A stretch of 7,459 nucleotides of DNA from Actinomycetes bacterium (GTDB lineage Bacteria > Actinomycetota > Acidimicrobiia > Spongiisociales > UBA5794), in the NCBI GenBank assembly GCA_023336875.1, contig JAMBLH010000263.1:1-7459 (forward strand). Reading direction: 5' to 3'. Positions 1-6,917 of this stretch are shown in pieces. A program made the translations under genes and the position numbers. Position 1 is the stretch's first letter. Each line of letters opens with the position of its first letter. Under the pieces are notes generated by a model, which ran no database searches, was not told the origin of the DNA, and saw only the letters and a program-made list of their open reading frames with translations.

Positions 1-24
1 CCGATGGAGAAAGCACCGCGTCGG

Positions 25-390
25 TCAATCGATTCTGAATGGGATTCCGTTGAGCATGACAAGGCAGTCGACCGCGGCATCCCTGGCGGCTTCGAAGTCA
101 AGGCCCTCAAAGACCTCGTACGGCTCCCCGTTGTGCTGCTGGTACACCGTATAGCCATGCGGGCGGTCGAGTATGTAAAGACCGTTCTTCGGCCCGGCGA
201 CGTTGCGACTGAGTGACAGAAGTGCATTGGCGTCGGGAATCTCGGCGATGAGGTCGATACGTTCCACCGTCAGGGCTCCGGCAAAGTCAGCACCTGTCGT
301 TGCTTGACGCCCCAGCATTCGTGACGCCATTCGTCTTGCCCTCTGGCCGATGATGGCCTGGGCCTGCTCCTGGCGCGTGAACAAGCTCAT
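25..390 (-). CDS. Small uncharacterised protein, third gene of the leuCD operon
   Basis: This 121-residue protein is one I do not recognise. Its ATG overlaps the TGA of leuD in an ATGA junction, the classic arrangement for translational coupling, so it is very probably made together with LeuC and LeuD. The first 35 residues are rich in Arg, Gln and Ala and look helical and basic (RQEQAQ, RARRMASRMLGRQ). The remainder is a mixed alpha/beta sequence with an aromatic stretch around residues 75-95 (YILDRPHGYTVYQQ, then EPYEVFEG) and an acidic, alanine-rich helix near residues 97-110. There is no signal peptide, membrane segment or cysteine cluster. Position and compact size suggest a small cytosolic protein accompanying isopropylmalate isomerase, but no function can be assigned. 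The reading frame is convincing because of the coupling and the tidy operon spacing. Confidence 0.72.
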   Translation of the reverse strand: MSLFTRQEQAQAIIGQRARRMASRMLGRQATTGADFAGALTVERIDLIAEIPDANALLSLSRNVAGPKNGLYILDRPHGYTVYQQHNGEPYEVFEGLDFEAARDAAVDCLVMLNGIPFRID

Positions 391-1028
391 ACGTTGAATC
401 GTATATCCGGTGGGTCAGCCGCGTCGAGTGAAACCACCGGCTTGTGGGTGGCGCGCTCGCCTTCGAAACTGGCAATCTCCTCTGTATGTGCAAGTGTGAG
501 GTCAATGCTGTCAAGCCCGTTCATCAGGCAGTGCTTGGTGAACTCGTCGATCTCGAACCTTGCAACGAAGTCTGGGGCTTCGACCGTCTGATGCTCGAGG
601 TCGATCGTGACCACGTTGGTCGGATCCGTAGCGATGGCGGTCAATAACGTGACCTCATCTTCAGCGAGCACGACTGGGAGGAGACCGATCTTCGTGCAAT
701 TGGTGTAGAAGATGTCAGCGAATGACGGTGCGATGATCGCGTCGAATCCCCAGTCCTGGAGCGACCAGGGGGCGTGCTCGCGTGATGAACCTGAGCCGAA
801 GTTTGGTCCTGCGACCAGCACAACAGCGTCGCGATACGCTCTCTGGTTGAGAACGAACTCGGGGTCTGGCTCTCCCTCGTGGTCCGCCGCCCAGTCATAG
901 AAGAGATATTCGCCGAAGCCAGATCTCTCGACCCGCTTGAGGAACTGCTTCGGGATGATCTGGTCGGTGTCCACATTCGCCCTTGGTAGGGGAGCGGCCC
1001 TCCCAGAGATCGTGCCAACCGGGTCCAT
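387..1028 (-). CDS. leuD: 3-isopropylmalate dehydratase small subunit (LeuD)
   Basis: LeuD is the small (swivelling-domain) subunit of isopropylmalate isomerase. With LeuC it converts 2-isopropylmalate to 3-isopropylmalate in the cytosol, the second committed step of leucine biosynthesis. The 213-residue length is typical of bacterial LeuD (about 200). Family hallmarks are visible: the N-terminal VDTDQIIPKQFLK segment at about residues 19-31, and the glycine/serine-rich substrate loop FGSGSSREHAPW at about residues 77-88, whose Arg contributes to substrate binding in the aconitase superfamily. The ATG overlaps the leuC stop by one base (TGATG) and its own stop overlaps the next gene (ATGA), so it sits in the middle of a tightly coupled operon. 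Nothing in the sequence suggests damage. The alternative, an aconitase-type or homoaconitase small subunit, is less likely given the partner and the length. Confidence 0.97.
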   Translation of the reverse strand: MDPVGTISGRAAPLPRANVDTDQIIPKQFLKRVERSGFGEYLFYDWAADHEGEPDPEFVLNQRAYRDAVVLVAGPNFGSGSSREHAPWSLQDWGFDAIIAPSFADIFYTNCTKIGLLPVVLAEDEVTLLTAIATDPTNVVTIDLEHQTVEAPDFVARFEIDEFTKHCLMNGLDSIDLTLAHTEEIASFEGERATHKPVVSLDAADPPDIRFNV

Positions 1029-2434
1029 CAGCCCATCTCCCTGATGTCGACGAAATGACCGTGTATCGCCGCCGCGGCTGCCATCTCAGGTGACACGAGG
1101 TGGGTCAATCCACCGCGGCCCTGGCGCCCTTCGAAGTTCCGGTTCGATGTGGATGCGCAGCGTTCGCCAGGCAACAGCACATCCGGGTTCATGGCGAGAC
1201 ACATGGAACACCCTGGCTCACGCCACTCAAGACCGGCTGCGAGGAACACGGCATCAAGGCCCTCCTCTTCGGCTTGAAGCTTTACAAGGCCGGAGCCGGG
1301 AACGACGATCCCTGTAACGGAATCCGCCACATGTTTGCCTTTGAGGACAGAGGCGGCGGCTCGGAGATCCTCGATTCTGCCGTTCGTGCAGGATCCGATG
1401 AACACGCGTTCGATGTCGATGTCAGTTATGGCCGTGCCGGGTTCGAGTTGCATGTACTCCAGTGCCCTTGCGGTCGTGTCCTGATCGATGGGGTCGTCGA
1501 AGTCCCCTGGAGCGGGGATCGACGCAGATATCGGCAGTGTCTGGCCAGGGTTCGTACCCCATGACACATAGGGCTCCAATTCAGCGGCGTCAAGTGTGAC
1601 CTCGATGTCGAATTCAGCTCCGTCATCCGTATAGAACTGCTGCCACGCGGACACTGACTCATCCCATTCTGTTTCAGCAGGAGCCATGGGCAGGCCGCGG
1701 AGATACTCGAAGGTGGTGGCGTCGGGAGCGATCATCCCCGCCCTTGCTCCAGCCTCGATCGACATGTTGCAGACTGTCATTCGGCCCTCCATCGAGAGGC
1801 TCTCGATAGCAGATCCACGGTATTCGATCACGTGCCCTGTTGCACCAGCGGTGCCGATCTTTGCAATGATGGCAAGGATGATGTCCTTGGCGGTCACGCC
1901 ATTTCCGAGTTCTCCATTGATCATCACTGCCATCGACTTTGGCTTGGCCTGTTGGAGTGTCTGGGTGGCGAGCACATGCTCAACTTCTGAGGTTCCGATA
2001 CCGAAGGCGAGCGCACCGAACGCTCCATGAGTCGCGGTGTGCGAGTCTCCACAGACGATCGTCATACCTGGTTGGGTGACTCCCTGCTCCGGCCCGATCA
2101 CGTGGACGATGCCCTGGCGAACATCGGTCAGACCAAAGAGGGTGATGTTGTTGTCCTCTGCGTTTCTCTCCAACGTGGCGATCTGCCTTGCCGACATTGG
2201 ATCATCGATTCCCTCCTCCCTGGGGGTGGTGGGGACGGCGTGGTCGATTGTGGCGAGGGTGAGTTCGGGGCGACGCACGGGCCGCTCGCTCAGGGCGAGT
2301 GATTCGAATGCCTGAGGTGACGTGACCTCGTGGACGAGGTGTAGGTCGATGTACAGGAGGTCTGGCTCGTTCGCAGCCGAATGGACAACGTGCTCGTCCC
2401 AGACCTTGTCGAGGAGCGTTTGCTTGGCTGTCAT
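1028..2434 (-). CDS. leuC: 3-isopropylmalate dehydratase large subunit (LeuC)
   Basis: LeuC is the large, iron-sulfur-cluster subunit of isopropylmalate isomerase, acting with LeuD in cytosolic leucine synthesis. I chose the ATG at 2434 (468 residues) over an upstream ATG at 2479. It follows an AAGGAA ribosome-binding site by five bases, and the protein then begins MTAKQTLLDKVWDEHVV, the usual LeuC N-terminus; the extra 15 residues are not family-like. The three cluster ligands are present: Cys349 in GSCTNGR and Cys409/Cys412 in PGCSMC. Other signatures are IDLHLVHEVTSPQAFE near residue 30, CGDSHTATHGAFGALAFGIGTSEVEH near 130-155, and SNRNFEGRQGRGG near 430. The length matches the family (about 465-470). 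The stop overlaps the leuD start by one base. The divergent gene on the plus strand begins only 36 bases upstream, so the promoter must lie in or beyond that gene's first codons. I saw no leader peptide or T-box. Confidence 0.97.
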   Translation of the reverse strand: MTAKQTLLDKVWDEHVVHSAANEPDLLYIDLHLVHEVTSPQAFESLALSERPVRRPELTLATIDHAVPTTPREEGIDDPMSARQIATLERNAEDNNITLFGLTDVRQGIVHVIGPEQGVTQPGMTIVCGDSHTATHGAFGALAFGIGTSEVEHVLATQTLQQAKPKSMAVMINGELGNGVTAKDIILAIIAKIGTAGATGHVIEYRGSAIESLSMEGRMTVCNMSIEAGARAGMIAPDATTFEYLRGLPMAPAETEWDESVSAWQQFYTDDGAEFDIEVTLDAAELEPYVSWGTNPGQTLPISASIPAPGDFDDPIDQDTTARALEYMQLEPGTAITDIDIERVFIGSCTNGRIEDLRAAASVLKGKHVADSVTGIVVPGSGLVKLQAEEEGLDAVFLAAGLEWREPGCSMCLAMNPDVLLPGERCASTSNRNFEGRQGRGGLTHLVSPEMAAAAAIHGHFVDIREMG

Positions 2435-2439
2435 GTGTG

Positions 2440-2445
2440 TTCCTT
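2440..2445 (-). promoter_or_regulatory. Ribosome-binding site of leuC
   Basis: Read on the minus strand this is AAGGAA, five bases before the ATG at 2434. It decides the leuC start: the longer frame opening at 2479 would put this purine run inside the coding sequence and add residues not seen in LeuC proteins. Confidence 0.75.
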
Positions 2446-2470
2446 GCGGTGAGAACGCGAGCGTAGCGAT

Positions 2471-3034
2471 GTGGTGCACTTTGGCTTCAACCGTATCAAG
2501 GGTCGGTTCCGTTCTACCCTGTCACCGGTGTCCTACGTTCTCGCCGTTATTGCCATCGTTGTCCTTGCGTCACCATTCGGTGCTGTCGAAGGAAGCGCCG
2601 TGGATGATCAGAACGGTTTGACGGTTGAGATCACCATTGAAGTGGACGAGACATTCGAGGCGGTCCTTATCCGACCGTTCTCGTCCTTCGAGGAGATTCC
2701 CCCCACTGCACTGGCGCCCCTCGACGACGATACCTGGGGTGGATTCGTCACTTTCCCGACCGCGGAGAACTGGTTGATGGTATTCGATGCGCACGATTCT
2801 CAAGGAACAGCGACGAGATCCGAGTCAATGACTCTCACGGACATAGGCGTCGACCCCCTCGTGGTTGCTGGCGAGCCGGTCGAACGAGCCGGTCGAAGCC
2901 TTGATGGTTCCACCTGGTGGCTCATCGGAGCGGTCGTTGCTGCACTTGGCGCTCTCGCGATTCTCGCGTGGTGGACGTTCTCCGATGGCGCTGATAGCGC
3001 CGAGGTAGCCGAAGATTCGTCCGTTGATGACTGA
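2471..3034 (+). CDS. Exported, C-terminally membrane-anchored protein of unknown function
   Basis: This 187-residue protein has the build of an exported, membrane-tethered domain. A basic N-terminus (NRIKGRFR, residues 7-14) is followed by a hydrophobic core at about 21-36 (YVLAVIAIVVLAS) and a plausible signal-peptidase site near GSA at 41-43. An outer domain at about 48-130 looks beta-rich (VEITIEVDE, FEAVLIRPF, WGGFVTFPTAENWLMVF), like small immunoglobulin-type or CopC/FixH-type folds, though I cannot name a family. A second hydrophobic segment (about 149-169, WWLIGAVVAALGALAILAWW) is followed by a short acidic tail, so the C-terminus would be cytoplasmic. The start is uncertain: GTG codons at 2471, 2474 and 2528 are all possible and none has a strong ribosome-binding site. 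Its stop overlaps by eight bases the start of the decayed MFS exporter gene, suggesting the two once formed one operon, perhaps with the outer domain serving the exporter. It is divergent from leuC. Confidence 0.72.
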   Translation: MVHFGFNRIKGRFRSTLSPVSYVLAVIAIVVLASPFGAVEGSAVDDQNGLTVEITIEVDETFEAVLIRPFSSFEEIPPTALAPLDDDTWGGFVTFPTAENWLMVFDAHDSQGTATRSESMTLTDIGVDPLVVAGEPVERAGRSLDGSTWWLIGAVVAALGALAILAWWTFSDGADSAEVAEDSSVDD

Positions 3035-3285
3035 CGAAACGCACGGCGAGGCGGTTTCGGAGAAGAAGAAGAGGGCCGTTCTCTGTGCGAACTACTGGAA
3101 GCTCTAGACTGCATGCGTCACTTCCAATCTTGGTGACCGTGTGGCGGCCATCGCGTACCCGTGGCTTGCCTCGGCGGTAACCAGGAACGCGCTTCTCATC
3201 GCCACAGCTCACCACGGCCGAGATCGAAGCTGCTCGCGCTGAAGGGGTCGAAGCGAAGAGGCGCGAATCAGATACCGGGAACTAG
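3027..3285 (+). pseudogene. Decayed MFS-type exporter: N-terminus with amber codon joined to C-terminal tail
   Basis: Read from the ATG at 3027, the frame gives a short charged N-terminus (MTDETHGEAVSEKKKR), then AVLCANYWKL, then TAG at 3105-3107. After the stop the same frame continues TACVTSNLGDRVAAIAYPW and LASAVTRNALLIA (to about 3203). This is the first-helix region of MFS exporters of the EntS/MFS_3 type, which commonly read YW-K/R-L-W-T-A-S-SNLGDG. The amber codon stands exactly where Trp (TGG) is expected, a one-base change. Right after LLIA the similarity ends. A different frame (about 3205-3285) reads QLTTAEIEAARAEGVEAKR and ends at TAG 3283-3285, which resembles the soluble tail of such transporters. 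I infer a nonsense mutation plus an out-of-frame internal deletion of most of the protein (normally about 400 residues). Its start overlaps the preceding gene by eight bases. MFS identity is from motif memory, not a search; the tail assignment is weaker than the N-terminus. Confidence 0.62.
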
Positions 3286-3587
3286 GACACTGCTCAATAG
3301 TGCATCCCGTACCCCCCTTGGGATACAGAGGCCGAGGCCATCATGGGCGAGGGTGATGAGAGAGGGCGCTCGCACAGTGATAGGCAGAGGCCAGCACCTC
3401 GAAGCTCTCCCGATACCAAGCTCTCGCACAAGCGGTGCACAGTCGAGCCTCGAAGCTCTAAACAATCGGCGGTCTCGGCCATGGGCGCATACGGCATAGG
3501 CGCATATACATAAACCAAGCGGGCCGGGGGTGTTCATTCCGCGACCATGAAACGGCGGGCGATGTCGGTCTAGCTTCACCCTCATAC

Positions 3588-3605
3588 TTGCCGAGATGTC
3601 GGCAA
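3588..3605. repeat. Perfect inverted repeat TTGCCGA-GATG-TCGGCAA
   Basis: A 7-base perfect stem with a 4-base loop sits in the gene-poor stretch. The right half of the element, GATGTCGG, also occurs at 3571-3578. With no T-run on either side it is not a typical terminator. It could be a protein-binding palindrome, a small RNA stem or chance. Confidence 0.45.
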
Positions 3606-3791
3606 ATATCCCCGGCTCCCCGATGGCTCCCGGCGCATGGTTGCTTGCGAACTTCCGAGGTCGTCATGGCGGGCGGACAGCCACACTACGGGGTCAATTC
3701 CGCGCGAGGTAGGGGTCGCGTCGGGTAGTTGCTACCCCTCGATTCTCGCTCGCTCAGAACGGCGCTCAGACGCTCTCAGCTTCGCGCGTCA

Positions 3792-3814
3792 GCCTTGGGT
3801 GTAGCGGCCAAGGC
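3792..3814 (-). terminator. Hairpin downstream of the arylsulfatase gene, possible terminator
   Basis: GCCTTGG and CCAAGGC form a perfect 7-base stem around a 9-base loop, about 100 bases past the arylsulfatase stop. A second small perfect hairpin (GGGTAG-TTG-CTACCC) lies further on at 3723-3737. Neither is followed by a T-run in either direction, so a classical Rho-independent terminator is not shown. I list this as the best candidate 3'-end structure only. Confidence 0.25.
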
Positions 3815-3915
3815 CTTCGCTGAGGAGACCACGAGGAACTCCGAGTGTGAGTGTCTCTGGTCGTGGCCACTGCCCATATTGGCGGTTGTGGGCGGCTGAC
3901 CATCGGGAGGGCAGC

Positions 3916-6276
3916 CTATTGGAGTGACATTGCGATCCGGATTCGGTCCTCTTCGTCGATGTAATGGTCGTGGCTGTCGTCGCCGACCGCAATGTGGACC
4001 CAGCTCACGGTTCCGTTGAACGCGTTGTTGGTGAAGCGGTCGAAGTCGTCCGAGATCGGTGCTCCACCCTTCTCCCCGACACTTGCTGTGGAGTCGGCGG
4101 AGAAGATCAGGGGATGCGTGTTGTCCAGGCGACCTTCAGCGACCTTGTTGCCATTGACGTAGAGCGCTGCCGTGCCGCCCTTACCGAGGCCTCCGCCGTC
4201 GTACGTAAAGTCCATCTGGACTTGCACAACGCCTGAAGGAAGCACATCGGGAGACTCAACCGTGTAGGTCTCGAGTCCGAGGAGGTTGTATACGTACTTG
4301 AGCCTGCCGTCCTTTGCGTACAGCCCCCAACCACCGAAGTTGCCGCCCTGGGCGATGATGACGCCGTTGGCTCCGTTCTCCGGGACGGTGATCTCTGCGG
4401 TCACGGAGTGTGACTTGTTCTTCGTGTTGATCAGGGCGTGCTCACTCAGACGAATCATGCCGGGGAACAGCGTCTGGCTATCACCTTTGATCAGCTCGGG
4501 TCGTCCGGCCATTTCAGCGTCAAAGCGCTCGCCGCTCCGATCGTCAATCGGGAGTACGTTGTACTTGACGGCTTCGATCAGCCACAGACGCTGCAACTCA
4601 TGGAGCTTCTCGGGCATCTCGTGGGACAGGTCATTGGATTGTGTCCAATCGACGCTGGTGTCATACAGCTCCCACACATCGTCGTCGAGTGCAAGCATGT
4701 CCCCACCAACGAGCTCCCACGGAGTCTTGTGCTTCGTAACTGCCGTCCAACCCTTGTGGTAGATACCCCGATTCCCGAACATCTCGAAGTACTGCGTCTC
4801 GTGACGTTCCGGGGCTCCTCCATCGTTGAACGAGTACAGCATGCTCGTGCCTTCGATCGGCTTCTGCTGCACACCATTCACGAATGTTGGTTCAGGCAGC
4901 CCGGCTGCTTCGAGGATCGTCGGGGCGATGTCGATCACATGAGAGAACTGCTGACGGGTCTCACCCTTCTTTTCGATACCGTTCGGCCAATGTACGATTG
5001 TTCCGTTGCGTGTACCACCGAAGTGAGAGGCAACCTGCTTGGTCCATTGGTAGGGCGTACTCATGGCGTGGGCCCAGCCAACCGCATAGTGGCCATATGA
5101 GTCGTAGCCACCCCACAGGTCAAGCTTGGAAGTCAGGAATTCTACAGACTCCAAATCGGCTTGACCATTGAAGTTGATCATCTCGTTGAACGTGCCGTTG
5201 ATGGTGCCCTCCGCCGACGCACCGTTGTCGCCAATGATGTAATACACAAGCGTGCTGTCGAGCAAGCCACCCTTTTCGAGCGATTCGAGTATCCGCCCTA
5301 TCTGGTGGTCGGTGTGCTCGAGAAATGCGGCATAGGTTTCCATCTGCCGAATCAGCACAGGCTTGAGATCATCTGGCATCTCGTCCCACGAAGGGATCAG
5401 ATCAGGCCGCTCCGTAAGCTGGGCATCCGCAGGGATCACACCAAGGGCCTTCTGGCGCTCAAACGTCTCCTCACGCAGCTTGTCCCACCCCTGATCGAAC
5501 TTCCCTTTGTACTTGTCGATCCACACCTGGGGCACTTGATGCGGAGCATGCGTTGCACCAGGGGCGAAATAGCAGAAGAACGGCACATCAGGCCGCAACG
5601 ACCGCTGCGCAGAGATCCAGTTGATCGTCCTGTCCGCGAGGTCTTCGGTGAGGTGGTACTCGGGGTCGTGGGGTAGCTCAACCGGGGTGATCCCGTCGTA
5701 CAGCTCCGGAACCCATTGGTTCGTCTCACCTGCGATGAACCCGTAAAACTTCTCGAACCCACTATGTGCGGGCCAATGATCGAACGGTCCCATAGGACTT
5801 GTCTCCCACACCGGCACCTCGTGACACTTCCCGAAGTGAGCAGTGCTATACCCATTCAGACGCAACGTTTCGGCGAGAGGCGCCGCAGTATTGGGCCGAA
5901 GCGAGTTGTTCCCAGGCGCGGACGTTGCTATCTCGGTGATGCCACCCATACCCACCGAGTGGTGGTTCCGACCCGTAAGCAACGCCGCCCTTGTCGGCGA
6001 ACACAAAGCCGTGGTGTGGAACCTGTTGTATTTCAAACCAGTCGAGGCAAGCTTCTCGGCAGCCGGCGTGTTTACTGGTCCACCGAAGGCACTCGACGCA
6101 CCAAACCCCACATCATCGATCATGATCACGAGGACATTCGGTGCGCTCTCCGGAGGTGACGTCTGCTCGATCGGAGGGAACACAGTGTCTGGGTCCTTCG
6201 CATCAAACGTCACGAGGCCGCGATGTGGCATGTCGGGAATCGGAAGAACGTCTCGGCCCTGCAATCTATCGGTCAT
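3916..6276 (-). CDS. Arylsulfatase (type I, formylglycine-dependent sulfatase)
   Basis: This 786-residue sulfatase hydrolyses sulfate esters to release inorganic sulfate. The catalytic core shows all main landmarks: the metal-binding Asp pair in VIMIDDVGFG (54/55), the maturation motif CSPTR with Cys92 as the residue converted to formylglycine and Arg96, a lysine in GKCHE (150), His243 in THAPH, Asp350/Asn351 in IGDNGA, and Lys414 before SHFGGTRNG. The length and the wording GKCHEVPVWETSPMGPFDHW recall the roughly 790-residue mycobacterial AtsA/AtsD group. From about residue 610 a C-terminal beta-rich domain follows (alternating strands, ALYVNGNKVAEGR), resembling a concanavalin/LamG-like sandwich. 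There is no signal peptide or membrane helix, so it is probably cytosolic. The CxPxR motif fits the aerobic formylglycine-generating enzyme, which is not encoded here. A GAGAGG ribosome-binding site lies seven bases before the ATG. The SulP/STAS fragment gene ends 41 bases upstream on the same strand, probably in one transcript. The natural substrate cannot be told. Confidence 0.95.
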   Translation of the reverse strand: MTDRLQGRDVLPIPDMPHRGLVTFDAKDPDTVFPPIEQTSPPESAPNVLVIMIDDVGFGASSAFGGPVNTPAAEKLASTGLKYNRFHTTALCSPTRAALLTGRNHHSVGMGGITEIATSAPGNNSLRPNTAAPLAETLRLNGYSTAHFGKCHEVPVWETSPMGPFDHWPAHSGFEKFYGFIAGETNQWVPELYDGITPVELPHDPEYHLTEDLADRTINWISAQRSLRPDVPFFCYFAPGATHAPHQVPQVWIDKYKGKFDQGWDKLREETFERQKALGVIPADAQLTERPDLIPSWDEMPDDLKPVLIRQMETYAAFLEHTDHQIGRILESLEKGGLLDSTLVYYIIGDNGASAEGTINGTFNEMINFNGQADLESVEFLTSKLDLWGGYDSYGHYAVGWAHAMSTPYQWTKQVASHFGGTRNGTIVHWPNGIEKKGETRQQFSHVIDIAPTILEAAGLPEPTFVNGVQQKPIEGTSMLYSFNDGGAPERHETQYFEMFGNRGIYHKGWTAVTKHKTPWELVGGDMLALDDDVWELYDTSVDWTQSNDLSHEMPEKLHELQRLWLIEAVKYNVLPIDDRSGERFDAEMAGRPELIKGDSQTLFPGMIRLSEHALINTKNKSHSVTAEITVPENGANGVIIAQGGNFGGWGLYAKDGRLKYVYNLLGLETYTVESPDVLPSGVVQVQMDFTYDGGGLGKGGTAALYVNGNKVAEGRLDNTHPLIFSADSTASVGEKGGAPISDDFDRFTNNAFNGTVSWVHIAVGDDSHDHYIDEEDRIRIAMSLQ

Positions 6277-6283
6277 CGTCGTA

Positions 6284-6289
6284 CCTCTC
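6284..6289 (-). promoter_or_regulatory. Ribosome-binding site of the arylsulfatase gene
   Basis: The minus strand reads GAGAGG here, seven bases before the ATG at 6276, which supports that start and hence a protein without an export signal. Confidence 0.65.
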
Positions 6290-6317
6290 GTTGTCGTTCT
6301 ACTTGAATCATCGCATG

Positions 6318-6917
6318 CTACGGGTTGGTCAATGCTTCGACCGCGAGTTCGACGCGTCCGAAATCGCGGTCGTTCATCTCGAGTCCTCCGGAAACCAACA
6401 CCGCTCTGGCAGGATCCTGAAGCCGCGCAAACACAACTGTGACATCACGCGAGGCTAGCTCGTCAACCAGTTTCACCACCTCGTCAGCAGCCGTCGTATC
6501 GATGTCGGTTATGGCCTCAGCATCGATCACGACAGCTCTCGGACGTCGCTCGTCGACCTCGTCGAGAACCGAGTCCCTGAACGTTCCGACATTGGCAAAG
6601 AACAGCTCCGCGCCGAAATGAACAACGGAGATACCCTCTGTGGCATCGACCCCGTCCTCTTTGCGGTTGCGGAATAGGCCGGAGTTCGAGTCCTTACCAA
6701 GCCAAACTATCCGAGGGCGGACGGCCCTCGACATCAGACCAGCAAGCGATACAAGGACGCCGATCATGAGGCCCGCCAGGACGTCGAGGACGAGAACGCC
6801 GACGAGCGTCGCCACGGCGGCCCAGAAATCGACCTTGTTGCGGGACCACAATGCCGAGATCGGTCGGAAGTCATGCGGACTCCTGTTCATCAAGTCCGTC
6901 AAGAGCCTGCCAGCCAC
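6318..6917 (-). CDS. Truncated SulP-family sulfate permease: last membrane helices plus STAS domain
   Basis: The 199 residues match only the C-terminal third of a SulP anion permease (normally about 550 residues). Residues 16-70 (DFRPISALWSRNKVDFWAA, then LVGVLVLDVLAGLMIGVLVSLAGLM, then RAVRPRI) correspond to the final one or two membrane helices and the exit loop. Residues about 95-197 form a complete STAS domain, with the typical VVHFGAELFFANVGTFRD and VVIDAEAITDIDTTAADEV segments. The transport core of roughly ten helices is absent, so it cannot transport sulfate by itself; it might survive as a membrane-tethered STAS protein or simply be debris. The start is unclear: GTG at 6917, or ATG at 6890, which is closer to where similarity begins; neither has a strong ribosome-binding site. 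Pairing with the arylsulfatase 41 bases downstream makes biological sense as sulfate release plus uptake. The recombinase fragment about 200 bases upstream suggests how the front half was lost. Confidence 0.8.
   Translation of the reverse strand: MAGRLLTDLMNRSPHDFRPISALWSRNKVDFWAAVATLVGVLVLDVLAGLMIGVLVSLAGLMSRAVRPRIVWLGKDSNSGLFRNRKEDGVDATEGISVVHFGAELFFANVGTFRDSVLDEVDERRPRAVVIDAEAITDIDTTAADEVVKLVDELASRDVTVVFARLQDPARAVLVSGGLEMNDRDFGRVELAVEALTNP

Larger units (their letters stand above)
3286..3915. other. Gene-poor stretch of about 630 bases
   Basis: I find no credible gene here on either strand. The open frames present are short, rich in Arg/Pro/Ser/Cys, lack ribosome-binding sites and read like noise. 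What it does contain: an imperfect inverted repeat at 3301-3327 (TGCATCCC / GGGATACA), a 12-base direct repeat CCTCGAAGCTCT at 3397-3408 and 3448-3459, a repeated GGCGCATA at 3484-3491 and 3499-3506, and three perfect short hairpins at 3588-3605, 3723-3737 and 3792-3814. I saw no tRNA, no CRISPR-like array and no T-tract terminator. It lies between the decayed MFS gene and the 3' end of the arylsulfatase gene, so it may be degenerated coding DNA plus the 3' ends of convergent transcripts. Confidence 0.6.

Noticed and set aside
1090..1564. Plus-strand open frames opposite leuC (1090-1317, 1100-1564)
   Set aside because: Shadows of the well-supported leuC gene; no ribosome-binding site and no domain-like content.
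2434..2479. Upstream ATG giving LeuC 15 extra residues
   Set aside because: The AAGGAA site lies just before the inner ATG at 2434 and the extension is unlike LeuC N-termini.
3397..3459. A possible CRISPR-like array from the repeated CCTCGAAGCTCT
   Set aside because: Only two copies, 12 bases long, with no third unit and no cas-like gene nearby.
3268..3667. Minus-strand frames across the gene-poor stretch (for example 3268-3585 and 3458-3667)
   Set aside because: Rich in Cys, Arg, Pro and Met with no recognisable motif or ribosome-binding site, and overlapping in several frames at once.
3789..3992. A 67-codon minus-strand frame overlapping the end of the arylsulfatase gene
   Set aside because: Most of its first third is an alternate frame of the sulfatase; the rest (ending in GLGRYTQG) looks mildly protein-like but I could not link it to any family.
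4438..5100. A 220-codon plus-strand open frame opposite the arylsulfatase gene
   Set aside because: It is the complement of strongly conserved sulfatase sequence; long antisense frames are expected in GC-rich genes.
5161..5676. A 171-codon plus-strand frame with leucine- and arginine-rich content
   Set aside because: Antisense to the sulfatase catalytic domain; composition reflects mirrored codons.
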